Assembly: GCA_947623465.1 (NCBI GenBank)
Contig: CANQGU010000010.1
Span: forward strand, 1-55,703
DNA length: 55,703 nt
Source of the DNA: an uncultured Clostridia bacterium
GTDB taxonomy: Bacteria > Bacillota > Clostridia > TANB77 > CAG-508
Reading direction: 5' to 3'
Made by a program: the position numbers and the translations under genes. This document shows positions 1 through 10,274 of the stretch, in pieces. Positions within the stretch are counted from its first letter, which is position 1, and every line of letters starts with the position of its first letter. The notes beneath the pieces are model-generated. The model saw only the letters and a list, made by a program, of their open reading frames with translations. It had not been told where the DNA came from and ran no database searches.

Positions 1-160
1 CGTCTATATTGAAATTATATATTAGGGGGTATTTTGTTGTCAAAGTTCATTTTTCATTTATTACAGGATGCTTTTATTTTATTATATGCCAAAGAAATTC
101 ATTTATACCTATTATTACATATTGTAGCATGTGCATATTTTAAATGCAAAGACTGAAAAA

Positions 161-1310
161 TTAATTATTTAGTGCTTCCTTAAATACTTTTGCTAGATAT
201 TTCATACTTACTAAAGTTTGATCTAAAGTATTACCTGTTGCTCCTACTTCTATTATGCAGGCTGCTTTTCCAAGATGTTGATTATATCTTGAATTTCTTA
301 AAATCAATGGTTTAAAAAGTCCTGGATACATTTCATTTGCTTTTTTTTGTATTTTCATTGCAAATTTTAAATTTGAGTTCCAATTTGGATGTGATAAACC
401 TCCTCCATCTGTTCCCATTACAAACATAATTTGAGCAGCTATATCGTCTCCTATTTTAACTATTGGTGCATAGTTACTATTGCTACCTATTGCATCTCTG
501 TGCAAATCTATTATTATATCTGATGAAAAATCTTGTAATATATTTTCTACAGTTGCAAGAGACCTATTGTAAGAGCCTGTATATGCCGGATAATCATGAT
601 ATGTAGTGTTGTGTTTTACATTAAATCCATAATTTGTTAAATTGTTTGTAAGCTCATCTCCAACTCTAGAAACTGAATAATTTAAATCTGTTGTTCTATA
701 ATTTCCGTGAAGGTTCATATGTATATTTTTCACTTTGTGTATAACTTTCACATGTATGTGTATGAAATATTATTATATTATTACTATTTATATTTAAGGC
801 ATCTGAATTTAACATATCATCTGTTAATTCATATGATGTTTCATTTTTTATTTTTATACTTTCATATTCTTTATTATAATTTTCAGGTAAAGGATTTTGA
901 GTTATAACTTCAGTATTTGAAGGATTTATTTCTTCTTGCACAGGTTGAACTATATTTTCTTCTTGATTTACACTGTCATCTTGTCCTATATCTATTTCTA
1001 ACTCTTTTACATTAAATATGTTTGAACCTACTTTTAATATGTTTTTTAATAATAAATCTGTATCATTTTCCTCTATATCTTCTGTTTGTTCGTCTTTTAC
1101 AACATTTTCTTTAGATATATTTTTTATTATATTACTTTCATTATTTATTCCAGATATTAAAAATTCATTTGAACTTGTAATTGTAGATATATTTATATTC
1201 TTTTTTATTGAAACATTTTTGAAAATAAATTTACTTAAAAGATATATTATAATTAATATAAAAATAATTTTAAATACATCTCTTAATTTGATTATTGTAA
1301 CATTAAACAT
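161..1310 (-). CDS. spoIIP: Stage II sporulation protein P (SpoIIP), one gene across a CGG +1 recoding site
   Basis: SpoIIP is the N-acetylmuramoyl-L-alanine amidase that works with SpoIID and SpoIIM in engulfment of the forespore (family knowledge). Seen: an N-terminal membrane anchor (about residues 8-28), an acidic low-complexity linker, then the amidase signatures FHTHTCESYT, DLHRDA and IIEVGATGNT. The frame breaks at an in-frame CGG at 705-707. Frame 0 stops at once (PSRKL), whereas skipping one base gives PSGNYRTTDLNYSV, the family's normal sequence. Joined length is 382 aa, usual for the family. The start is ATG 1310, preceded by GGGAG; an upstream in-frame codon at 1370 has no such site. 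I infer one gene read through a +1 shift, not a pseudogene, because the same break recurs at CGG in many neighbours. Confidence 0.88.
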
Positions 1311-1367
1311 ATATTTACTCCCTATCTTTAAATATATATTCAATTTAAAATAATTTATGATTATATA

Positions 1368-1404
1368 CAAATAAAGAAAGAGCCAACACCTAAAGTGTCA
1401 ACTC
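1368..1404 (-). terminator. Terminator of the 53-aa ORF cassette
   Basis: On the minus strand a GAGTTGACAC/GGTGTTGGCTC hairpin (with G-U pairs and a TTTA-containing loop) lies just after the small ORF and is followed by a T-rich stretch. It fits a rho-independent terminator and closes the cassette. Confidence 0.6.
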
Positions 1405-1416
1405 CTCCTTCGCCTT

Positions 1417-1578
1417 TCAAATAGTTGAGTTATAAGCCTTATCAACAAAGGCCTTTTTCTCTTTATACTCTTCAAACACGCCATCTAAGAATGGCATATT
1501 GAAGGGATAATATGTCGGACGCTCACCATTTGAATCGCTCTTCGGGGTTTCTACCCGAATCATACCTGAGTTCTCCAT
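1417..1578 (-). CDS. Small 53-aa protein of unknown function, foreign composition
   Basis: A complete 53-aa ORF, beginning MENSGMIRVETPKSDSNGE and ending DKAYNSTI. The ATG at 1578 is preceded by an AAAGGGGG-type ribosome binding site about 9 nt away. Its codon use is clearly more GC-rich than its neighbours, and it contains one CGG codon (Ile-CGG-Val) inside an intact frame. It has its own -35/-10 pair (TTGACA, 17 nt, TATAAT at 1650-1678), a leader with a TGATAG/CTATCA hairpin, and a terminator, so it is an independent transcription unit between spoIIP and the MBL gene. I do not recognise the protein. It is charged, has no membrane segment and no visible motif. Real expression is likely given the signals, but its function is unknown. 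Confidence 0.6.
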   Translation of the reverse strand: MENSGMIRVETPKSDSNGERPTYYPFNMPFLDGVFEEYKEKKAFVDKAYNSTI

Positions 1579-1649
1579 TCGAAGAACCCCCTTTCCCTTT
1601 TAGTGGTGATAGAATAAAACTATCACAATTTATGAGTTACATCAATTTT

Positions 1650-1678
1650 ATTATATACCATTTTTTACCATTTGTCAA
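1650..1678 (-). promoter_or_regulatory. Sigma-A type promoter of the 53-aa ORF
   Basis: On the minus strand TTGACA (1673-1678) and TATAAT (1650-1655) are separated by exactly 17 nt. This is a perfect consensus pair about 70 nt upstream of the small ORF. Confidence 0.75.
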
Positions 1679-1756
1679 ATTTTAAAGTTATTATTTTAAA
1701 GGCATTAATCTATTATTGGATTATTATTCCAATTAAATCTTATTTATCTTATTGTT

Positions 1757-2408
1757 TTAAAATTTTCCCGGTTTTAATTCTAAATAAATTGGTTTTTCGC
1801 TTCCAATCATTGTAGATTTTCCGGTGACCTGGATATACTATTGTATCTTCTGGTAAAATCATTAGTTTATTAGTTATAGACTCAATTATTTGGGTAAAAC
1901 TAGAGGTTGGTAAATCTGTTCTTCCCCATGTCCCTCTAAATAATGTATCACCTGTAAATACAAGTTTTTCACTTGCTAAATATAATGATATAGACCCTTT
2001 TGTATGACCTGGTGTATGTATTACTTTAAATTCCATTTCTCCTAAATGTATTAAATCTCCATCATTTAATCTTGAATCTGCTTCTAACTCTATATTTGGA
2101 AATTCATCTACAATTTCAGTTAAATTTACATTTGTGTTATTTAAACCATCTGCATCTTCTCTATGAATTAAAACTTTACCTCCTAATTCTTTTTTTAATT
2201 CTGGTACTCCTCCAATGTGATCTCCATGACAATGTGTTAAAAAAATGTATTTTAATTTTCCCCCTAGTATATTTATCATTTCTACAATTTTGTCTACATC
2301 ACCTGCAGGATCTACTACCATTGTTTCTTTTGATTCGTTGTCAAATACAATATAACAATTTGTAGCATCTCCTATCCAAGTGTTTATCTTTAATCTTTTT
2401 AGTATCAT
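1757..2408 (-). CDS. MBL-fold metallohydrolase (glyoxalase II-like), C terminus reached only by CGG +1 shift
   Basis: A zinc metallo-beta-lactamase-fold hydrolase of the small YqgX/glyoxalase-II-like group. Metal ligands are visible in THCHGDHIGG (about 58-67), the HTPGHTKGS motif, FTGDTLFRGTWGRTDLP and the final YPGH. Right after YPGH there is an in-frame CGG at 1821-1823. Frame 0 happens to stay open to 1749, but it encodes a tail unlike the family. Skipping one base gives YPGHGKSTMIGSEKPIYLEL, matching the usual GHG...T.IG.EK ending, with a stop at 1757-1759 (216 aa). This is therefore a recoding site that a simple ORF caller would miss. The gene lies 2 bp from the end of relA, in the same direction, so the two are probably cotranscribed. 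Substrate is not determinable from sequence. Confidence 0.85.
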
Positions 2409-2410
2409 TT

Positions 2411-4619
2411 TTAAACCTTCTTTCTCTTTACTTCGTATACACTATCAATCTTTCGTACAGCTTTAAAAATAGTATTTAATTCCTCTAAATTTTTAGTTTC
2501 TAAAGTTATTTCAATTACTGCCATTTTATCTTTTCCTGTTCTTGTATTTACAGCTATTATGTTAGCTTTTGTTGTAGCAATTGTTTTTGTTATATCTGCA
2601 AGAAGTCCAATTCTATCATTTGCATAAATTGCAATATCAACATTGTATTGAACCTGTTTTTGCTCTGCCCATGAAACTTCAATAATTCTATTTTCTTCTT
2701 TTAAAAGCTCCTCAACATTTACACAATCTTTTCTATGAATAGAAACTCCACGCCCTTTAGTTATATAACCTATAATTTCATCTCCAGGTAAAGGATTACA
2801 ACATTTTGAAAGCTTAACTAAACAATTGTCAATTCCTTTTACTATAATACCATTACTTGGTTTATGTTTTTTTCTTTCCTCTCTAGGTTTTGAAAGTTCT
2901 TCAAGTTTTTCTTCTATTTCATCTTCTTTATTGTGTTTTCTATATTCTATAAGCATACGAGCTATAACTTTTGTTGGACTATTGCTTCCAAAACCAACAG
3001 CAGCATACATTTCATCTATATCTTTATATTTATATCTATTAAGCATTGCATTTATGTAATCAGTTTTAAATACTTTTTCATAAGAAAGTCCTAATCTTTT
3101 TAATTCTTTTTCAATTAGTTCTTTTCCTTTTTCAATATTTTCAGATCTATTTTCTTTTTTAAACCAACTATTTATTTTAGTTTTAGCTGATGTACTTTTT
3201 ATAAATTTTAGCCAATCTAAACTTGGACCTTTTGAATTATCTGAAGTTATTATTTCTACTATATCTCCGCTTTTAAGCTCTGTAATTATTGGTACCATTT
3301 TGCTATTTATTTTTGCACCAACCATGTGATTTCCAATTTCAGCATGAATTGAATATGCAAAATCTATTGGTGTTGCGCCTTTTGGTAAAACTTTTATAAG
3401 TCCTTTTGGAGTAAATACATATACTTCATCTTCAAATAACTCTGTTTTTAAGTTTTCCAAAAATTGCTCCGGATCTTGTAAATCTTTTTGCCACTCTAAA
3501 GCTTCTCTTAGCCATGAAAGTTTGTCTTCTGTAACTATTACATTTTGTTTGCCTCTACCTAAAAAGTTTGCTTCTTTATATGCCCAATGTGCAGCTATAC
3601 CATATTCTGCAACTTTATGCATATCCCAAGTTCTTATTTGAACTTCAAATGGAACACCTTTTTCTCCAAGTAAAGTTGTATGTATTGATTGGTACATATT
3701 AGGTTTTGGAACAGCTATATAGTCTTTAAATCTTCCCGGCATTGGACTGTACATTTCGTGCACAACACCTAATGCAGCATAACAGTCTTTTACTGAATTT
3801 ACAATAATTCTCATAGCAAAAAGGTCATATATTTGGTCTAAAGTACAATTATCTCTTTTCATTTTTCTATAAATAGAATATAGATGTTTTGCACGACCAG
3901 TAACTTCTGCATCAATTCTTTGCTTTTTTAGCTCTACTCTAATGTCTTCCATAATTTTTTGTATAAATTTTAAACGCTCATCTTTCTTTTTATTTATACC
4001 TTCTACTAATTCATGGTAATCATCAGGATATAAATATTTAAACCCTAAATCTTCCAATTCTGCTTTTATAGAATATAAACCTAATCTATTTGCAAGTGGA
4101 GCATACAATTCTAATGTTTCCTTTGCATTGGCAACTTGTCTATCTCTTTTTAAATATTTTAAAGTTCTCATATTATGAAGTCTATCTGCAAGTTTAATTA
4201 AAATAACTCTAATGTCTTTTCCCATAGCTAAAAACATTCTTCTGTAGTTTTCAACTTGAGTTTCTTCTACACTTCCAAATTGAATAGTGCTTAATTTTGT
4301 AACACCTTTAACCATAGCTGCAATTTCTTCGCCAAAAAGTTCTATTAAATCTTCATTTGTTATATCTGTATCTTCAACAACATCATGTAATATTGCAGCA
4401 CAAATAGTTGCATCATCTAACCCAATAGATGCTAAAATATACGCAACATTTAAAGGGTGTATTATATAAGGTTCTCCGAGAACTTCTTTTTTGCCCCTCG
4501 TGCTTGCTATTTGCTAAATTATATGCTTTCATTATTAATTTTGTATCTGCTTTTTTAGTTGTTTCTTTTTTCTTTGTTATTACATCATAAATTGTGATTT
4601 CTGGCATTTCCATAATCAA
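2411..4619 (-). CDS. relA: RelA/SpoT bifunctional (p)ppGpp synthetase/hydrolase, across a CGG +1 site
   Basis: A long RSH enzyme that makes and degrades the alarmone (p)ppGpp. Domains in order: N-terminal HD hydrolase (LHDVVEDT, DRLHNMRTLK), synthetase (YQSIHTT, MHKVAEYGIAAHW), TGS (VYVFTPKG, GATPIDFAYSIHAEIG) and C-terminal ACT. The frame is interrupted at CGG 4476-4478. Skipping one base joins HEGQKRSS to GEPYIIHPLNVA, the canonical RSH N terminus, giving 735 aa, the normal size. Without the shift only about 60 residues would be made, or a protein lacking the start of the HD domain. The start is either TTG 4619 (about 6 nt from AAAGGGG) or ATG 4613. The MBL gene follows 2 bp downstream, and recJ lies upstream in the same direction. 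Confidence 0.92.
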
Positions 4620-4655
4620 AATTTACCCCTTTCTTTTTTATTAAAGGTCAAATTA

Positions 4656-6354
4656 TTATATTGATTTCATTATATCTTTTATATTAATTTGAATAGAATC
4701 TGCACCATTAAAATTGTTAATTTCTAAATTTCCTGCTATATCTATTCTATCCCCTATTTTGTAATTATTTGATAAATATCCTAAATTAAATCCTATTGCA
4801 TCAACATAATTATTTTTATTACTTTTTAATACAAGTTTTAAATGTTTTCCTTCTGTCAAACTTCTTATAGCATCAATTTTTAAATTCTTAAATGCAAATA
4901 TTGGCATTTGATTTCCTGCACCAAAAGGTTCTAAATAAGATAGGCTTTTTACCATTTCTTTATTTATATCATCTAAATTTATGGTGTCATCTATATTAAG
5001 TATAGGAACTAAATCTGTGACTTTAGCTTCTTTTGTTATTTCTAAAAATTGCTCTTTAAATTTTTCAAAATTTTCTTTTTTAACACTTAAACCTACTGCC
5101 ATACTATGTCCGCCAAAGCCTGCTAAAACATCTTTGCATTTCATTAAAGCATCATGTAAATCAAATCCTTGTATACTTCTTCCAGAACCTTTTCCTACAT
5201 TATTTTCTTCTTCAAAACATAATAATATAGATGGCTTATAATATATGTCTGTTATTTTAGATGCAACTATTCCTATTACCCCTGTATGCCAACCTATTCC
5301 TCCGAAGAACAATTGCATTTTCATTTTCTAAATTATTTTTTTCAATTTGACTATTTGCTTCTTCAAATATTTTCTTTTCTTCAAGTTGTCTTTGATTGTT
5401 ATAATTTTTTAGTTCTTCAGCTAAACTAAAAGCTATTTTTGAATCATCTGTAAGTAGTAAATCTAAAGCTTGATATGCATGTCCCATTCTACCACAAGCA
5501 TTAATTCTTGGTGCAACTCCAAAAGAAATTGAAGTAGAATCTATTTTGCTATAAGCTATTTGATTTAAAATTGCTTTTAATCCAATATTTTTTGTACAAT
5601 TAACCAATTTTAAACCTAGTTTTGTAATAACTCTATTTTCATCAACTAGTGGCACTATATCTGATATTGTACCAATTGAAACTATATCTAAATATTTCAA
5701 ATACTCTTTTTCATCTAAATCTAGCTTTATACTTATTGCTTGTATTAATTTAAATGCTACACCAACACCTGCAAGTTCTCTAAATGGATAAACATTGTCT
5801 TTTCTTTTACAGTCAACAACAGCAATAGCATTTGGTAATGTATCACTTGGCTCATGATGGTCTGTTATTATTGTTTCAATTCCAAATGTTTTTGCAAATT
5901 CAATTTCTTCTACACTTGTTATTCCACAGTCAACTGTAATCATTAAAGAATAATCCTCTTTAGAAATTTCTTTAATTGCTTCTTTATTTAATCCATAGCC
6001 TTCTTTTAATCTATTTGGAATATAATTTGCTACATTTAATCCTCTATCTTTTAAAAAGCTTTTTAAAACTGTTATACTTGTTATTCCGTCTACATCATAA
6101 TCTCCATAAATTATAACTTTTTCTTTATTTTGAATTGCCTTTATTATTCTATCTACTGCAATTTTCATATCTGGCATAGAAAATGGATCATGAAAATCAT
6201 GCCTTGTTGGTTCAAGAAAAACTTTGGCATTTTCTACAGTTATATTTCTATTTGCCAAAATTTTAGCAAGCAAGTCATTAATTTCAAATTTTTCTTTTAT
6301 TTTTAGCATTTCTTCTTCATTATTTTCTTCATAATATTGCCAAATTTTTCTCAA
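4656..6354 (-). CDS. recJ: Single-stranded-DNA exonuclease RecJ, across a CGG +1 site
   Basis: RecJ, a DHH-family 5'-3' ssDNA exonuclease in recombination and mismatch repair. Seen: YGDYDVDGITS (motif I), VDCGIT, TDHHEP, APRINACGRMGHA, then the DHHA1 region with GFGGHSMAVG. An in-frame CGG at 5302-5304 splits it. Frame 0 derails into a basic tail and stops, while the +1 frame gives NAIVLGGIGWHTGVIGIVAS, the invariant family sequence. Combined length is 565 aa, typical for RecJ. The start is TTG 6354 after AAAGGAAA. It lies upstream of relA in the same direction with a short gap; recJ-relA neighbourhood is common in Firmicutes. Confidence 0.93.
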
Positions 6355-6509
6355 TTCAATTTTCCTTTCATAATTATAAAATTTTCAAGTGTAATTTTAC
6401 TACATTGAAAAAAAAATATCAATAACTTATTTAAAGTATTTAGCATAATATAATGTATATCTTGTGAATTTTAGTAGATAATAACTATGTTTAGAAAGGA
6501 GTTTATGTA

Positions 6510-7355
6510 ATGAAAACAATATGTATAAAGACTAATAATAAGCCTGCAATAAATTATCTACTAGAAAATTTTAAAAATTTACAATTAGAAGATGTCTGTT
6601 TTTCATGCCATAAATTCAAAATATATAACAATATTTTTATTCATTATAAAGGTAAAGATATAAAACTTTTTTTAAGCACTATTTCTAACATACTTTCAAA
6701 TTTAGTTTTTGATACTTATGAAGATGATTTTATAAGAGCAATACTTAATCGTGAATACTTTTATTTTGATGCTATAGAAAAAAAACAAATTATAGAAAAA
6801 ACAAATGATATTTATTATGAAGATATAGAAGCTTTGACTACAAAAGAAAGTATATTATTTAATACATTTTATAATTTTCTTAAAAATAATTCTAAACTTT
6901 ATTTTAAGGGATTCATAACTTTTAGATTAAGAAGATATTTTAATGAGTTAGAAAAAACTGTTGATAATGCTGTTAATCAATATTTAATTGAAAAGGAATA
7001 TTTAGAGTTTGTTTCTCTTTTAAAATTATATGTTAATTCTGAAGAAAGTAAAGTTGATATGGTTCATCTTGTTTATAATAACAAAGAACCTTTATTGCTA
7101 GATAAAAATAAGAATATTATAAAAACAGATATAAATTTACTTAATGCAAAATATTTATCAGATATTACTTTTTCTTCCTTGGATTTGATTTTAAATACTC
7201 TTTTAAATATTTTGCCTAAAAAAATTTATGTTCATTTAATTGATGATAAAGATGAATTTGTTAATACTTTAGAACTTATTTTTGAAAAAAGAATTAATAT
7301 TTGCACAGATTGCAATATATGTTCTATATATAAATCGCATATAAGACAACTGTGA
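6510..7355 (+). CDS. ytxC: Putative sporulation protein YtxC
   Basis: A 281-aa protein with the length and layout of Firmicute YtxC, a conserved sporulation-associated protein of unknown biochemistry. Seen: a mid-region rich in Phe/Tyr (FKGFITFRLRRYF), the KVDMVHLVYN stretch, and a Cys-containing end (CTDCNICSIY). There is no signal peptide or clear membrane segment. The ATG is preceded by AGAAAGGAG about 8 nt away. It is transcribed divergently from recJ and followed by a long nested inverted repeat before spoVB. The frame is intact and contains no CGG codon. Confidence 0.75.
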   Translation: MKTICIKTNNKPAINYLLENFKNLQLEDVCFSCHKFKIYNNIFIHYKGKDIKLFLSTISNILSNLVFDTYEDDFIRAILNREYFYFDAIEKKQIIEKTNDIYYEDIEALTTKESILFNTFYNFLKNNSKLYFKGFITFRLRRYFNELEKTVDNAVNQYLIEKEYLEFVSLLKLYVNSEESKVDMVHLVYNNKEPLLLDKNKNIIKTDINLLNAKYLSDITFSSLDLILNTLLNILPKKIYVHLIDDKDEFVNTLELIFEKRINICTDCNICSIYKSHIRQL

Positions 7356-7361
7356 TTAATT

Positions 7362-7506
7362 TAAGAGTTAATATATATTATTTTGAAATACCGCGTAAGC
7401 GATCAAACGAACGAAGTGAGTGCGATTGGAGCAACTTTCATACAATTTTTTTTAATATGGAAGTTGCGACACCAAGGTATAAAAAATAATATATATTAAC
7501 TCTTAT
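7362..7506. repeat. Nested inverted repeat between ytxC and spoVB
   Basis: Outer arms of about 22 bp (AAGAGTTAATATATATTA...) are inverted at 7363-7384 and 7483-7505. Inside is a second inverted pair, GCAACTTTCAT/ATGGAAGTTGC, and a segment reading CGAACGAAGTGAG. Transcribed in either direction it would fold as a hairpin within a hairpin. No protein is encoded. The same architecture with different sequence recurs near 8.9, 10.1 and 18.3 kb. Confidence 0.8.
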
Positions 7507-7554
7507 ATTTAATTGTTTGTTCTTTTTTTATTTTCACTTTAATATTAATTTAAC

Positions 7555-8881
7555 ATGAAAAGATTTAAAGTGTTTTTACTAAATTCAATTTTAATGGTAG
7601 GAAGTTCATTTTTCTTACAAATTATTAGACTTATTTTTAATATTTATGTTTCTAATCAAATATCACGAGAAGCCTTAGGAGTTTTTCAACTTATAATGAC
7701 AACATATATGTTTGGAATTACTTTAGCTGCTTCTCGGAATAAATATTACATCAACACGCATTGTTTCTGAAGAAATGGCTTTTGGAAATGATTATGGAAT
7801 TAGAAAATCTATTATAAAATGTATCTTAATCAGTCTAATTTTTGGTACAATTGCAGGAATTTTTTTTAGTATAAATTCTGATTTTATAGTTAGAGTTTGT
7901 TTTCATGGAAAAGTAGGAAGTTCAATTGTATATTTAATTTCTGTAGCACTCCCTATGATTGCAATTTCAAGCAGTATTTCTGGATATTTTACAGCAGTAA
8001 GACGAGTCTATAAATCAGTAATTGCAAATATTTTTGAATATATTGCTAAAATTATTATTACAATTTTTCTATTAAAAAAATATCTTCCATCAGGAAATAT
8101 TGAATATATATGTTTTGCATTAATTTTAGGAGATGTTCTTTCAGAAGTTTGCTCTTTTACATATAATATATTTGTTTTAGTATTTGATTTAGATAAACAT
8201 ATAGGTAAATACAAGCTTAAAAATCATAACTCATTTTTATATAGAATTATGAGAATCCTTATGCCTGTTGCTCTTACATCTTATATTCGCTCAGGACTTT
8301 CTACATTAAAACAATTAATAATACCATCTAGCTTAGAAAAAAATGGTATAGACTGTGATAAAGCTTTAGCAGAATATGGAACAATTACAGGTATGGCAAT
8401 GCCAATAGTTATGTTTCCTGCAACATTTTTAAATGCTGTATCTGGTCTTCTTATACCTGAATTTTCTAGATATTATGTAAAAAAAGATTACTTAAAAATA
8501 AAAGAATATTCCCATAAACTCATAAAAGGTGCTTTTTTATTTGCATCATTTTTAACCATAATTTTTATGATTTATGGAAATAAACTTGGTATTTTAATAT
8601 ATAAAGATATAACTGTTGGTAGCTATATAAAATTATTTGCTCCTCTTATTCCTTTTATGTATGTTGATATAATTGTAGATAGCATTTTAAAAGGTTTAGA
8701 TGCACAAGTAAATGTCCTTTTTATAAATATTGTTGATTTATTAATTAGTATTAGCTTTATATTTTTCTTTGTTCCTTTATATGGAATTAAAGGATTTATT
8801 GCTTCTATTTTTATAAGTGAACTAATTAACTTTTCACTTAGTTTGAAAAAATTACTAAATTTAGAGAGTAATTGGAAATAA
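7555..8881 (+). CDS. spoVB: SpoVB-like polysaccharide/lipid flippase, across a CGG +1 site
   Basis: A multi-pass membrane protein of the MOP/MATE-like flippase superfamily, related to stage V sporulation protein B (cortex precursor transport). Many hydrophobic helices are visible, with the family-like start FLLNSILMVGSSFFLQIIR and a middle segment SGYFTAVRRVYKS. The frame is interrupted by CGG 7735-7737. Frame 0 ends after NTHCF, while the +1 frame gives LAASGINITSTRIVSEEMAF, as expected for the family. Joined length is 441 aa, somewhat shorter than SpoVB of Bacillus. No strong ribosome binding site precedes the ATG. The stop is immediately followed by another nested inverted repeat. Confidence 0.85.
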
Positions 8882-9025
8882 GTATTGGTAATATATATTA
8901 TTTGAAGTGAGCTTGTGTGGGGACCGACAAGGTAGAAACTGTTATAAAAATCAATAAATATAAGACTTTTTATTACAGTTTTTACGTAGTTGGGACGAAC
9001 AAAAATAATATATATTACCAATATT
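8882..9025. repeat. Nested inverted repeat between spoVB and rlmN
   Basis: Outer arms of about 22 bp (GTATTGGTAATATATATTAT) are inverted at 8882-8903 and about 9003-9025. An inner inverted pair based on AAACTGTTATAAAAA and its complement lies between. It sits between the convergent 3' ends of spoVB and rlmN, so it could act as a two-way terminator, but its nested form is more elaborate than that needs. Confidence 0.8.
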
Positions 9026-9037
9026 CTGTTTAAAAAT

Positions 9038-10066
9038 TTATTCTTGATTTAAATTCTTTCTTCTGAGTTGTCCACATGCAGCTTCAATATCAGAGCCTAG
9101 CTCACGCCTAACAGTAGCAACAATGCCATGTTCATTTAAATAATCTCTAAATTTTAATATATTTTCATCTGAGCTTTTTACATACTTTCCATTATCAATT
9201 TTATTAATAGGAATTAAATTAACATGGCAAAGCATTCCTTTAAGTAACTTAATTAATTCTTTTGCATCTTGCAGGTTATCATTATTATCTTTAGCTAATG
9301 CATATTCAAAAGATATTCTTCTATTAGTTTTATCAATATAATCTTTGCAAGCTATCATTAACTCCTCTATTGAATATTTATTGTTTATTGGCATCATTTC
9401 ACTTCTTTTTTTATTATTAGTTGCATGAAGTGAAATTGAAAGAGTACATTGTATGTTTTCTTCTGCTAATTTATATATCATAGGAACTATACCACTTGTA
9501 GAAATACTTATATGTCTTGCTCCAATATTTATTCCCTTTTGATTATTTATTATTTTTATTGCATTTATAACATTATCATAATTATCTAAAGGCTCTCCTA
9601 TTCCCATAAAAACAACATTTGAAATTTTTATTTTCTCATCTCTTTCTACAGCCAAAAGTTCTTCTACAATTTCTCCTGAACTTAAGTTTCTTGCAAATTG
9701 GATTCCTGTTGATGCACAAAATTTACATCCCATTTTACAACCAATTTGAGTAGAAACACATAAACTATATCCATGATGATATTTCATTAAAACTGTTTCT
9801 ATTGAATTTCCATCTAAAACATCAAATAAATATTTTATAGTTCCATCTTTTGACACTTGTTTTCTTAATATTTTAAATACACATAAAGAAAAGTTTTCTT
9901 TTAACTTTTCTCTTAAATCTAAAGATAGATTTGTCATATCATCAAAAGAAGTTACATTATCTACATAAATCCATTTAAATATCTGCTCTGCTCTATATGT
10001 TTTTTCCCCTAATTTTATAAGTTCTTCTTTTAAACTATCTATATTATAATCTTTTATATTTTTCAA
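9038..10066 (-). CDS. rlmN: Dual-specificity RNA methyltransferase RlmN
   Basis: A radical-SAM enzyme that methylates C2 of A2503 in 23S rRNA and A37 of certain tRNAs. The iron-sulfur motif CKMGCKFCAST is clear, with VFMGIGEPLDN, HISISTSGIVP, SISLHAT and the C-terminal resolving cysteine region IEAACGQLRRK. The length, 342 aa, is normal. The start is TTG 10066 after AAGGTG. The frame is intact with no CGG codon. It is transcribed toward spoVB and divergently from the bactofilin-like gene. Confidence 0.95.
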   Translation of the reverse strand: MKNIKDYNIDSLKEELIKLGEKTYRAEQIFKWIYVDNVTSFDDMTNLSLDLREKLKENFSLCVFKILRKQVSKDGTIKYLFDVLDGNSIETVLMKYHHGYSLCVSTQIGCKMGCKFCASTGIQFARNLSSGEIVEELLAVERDEKIKISNVVFMGIGEPLDNYDNVINAIKIINNQKGINIGARHISISTSGIVPMIYKLAEENIQCTLSISLHATNNKKRSEMMPINNKYSIEELMIACKDYIDKTNRRISFEYALAKDNNDNLQDAKELIKLLKGMLCHVNLIPINKIDNGKYVKSSDENILKFRDYLNEHGIVATVRRELGSDIEAACGQLRRKNLNQE

Positions 10067-10100
10067 TTCAATTTCACCTTCTTCTAAATTTACAACCTAT

Positions 10101-10175
10101 AAGTTCAAAATAATAAAATTTGAATAAAAAGTAAAAGTCAAAGCTTTTTACGAAAATTTTATTATTTTTGAACTT
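10101..10175. repeat. Nested inverted repeat upstream of rlmN
   Basis: Outer arms of about 21 bp (AAGTTCAAAATAATAAAATT) are inverted at 10101-10121 and 10154-10175, and an inner pair, GTAAAAG/CTTTTTAC, forms the centre. It lies between the divergent starts of rlmN and the bactofilin-like gene, so it is not simply a terminator. Confidence 0.8.
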
Positions 10176-10212
10176 GCAAACAATTATATTACAAATAGCA
10201 TTAAAAATCAAC

Positions 10213-10241
10213 TTGACATATCTTTTAAAAAAATATATATT
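10213..10241 (+). promoter_or_regulatory. Promoter of the bactofilin-like gene
   Basis: TTGACA at 10213-10218 and TATATT at 10236-10241 are 17 nt apart, about 35 nt before the ATG, which itself has AAAGGAGG 8 nt upstream. Confidence 0.65.
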
Positions 10242-10274
10242 TAAATAAATAAATTTTTAAAGGAGGAAAATTTT

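Noticed and set aside
1..160. A partial gene at the left edge
   Set aside because: No open frame with recognisable product or clear signal is present in these 160 bases.
1749..1756. Frame 0 end of the MBL gene
   Set aside because: The open frame encodes a tail unlike the family; the +1 frame gives the conserved ending.
3240..3290. Other CGG trinucleotides (for example AGC GGA, GGC GGA, AAC GGT)
   Set aside because: They are out of frame, spanning two codons, and cause no break.
8882..9025. Nested inverted repeats as insertion sequences or MITEs
   Set aside because: No target duplications, no shared terminal sequence between copies and no transposase seen.
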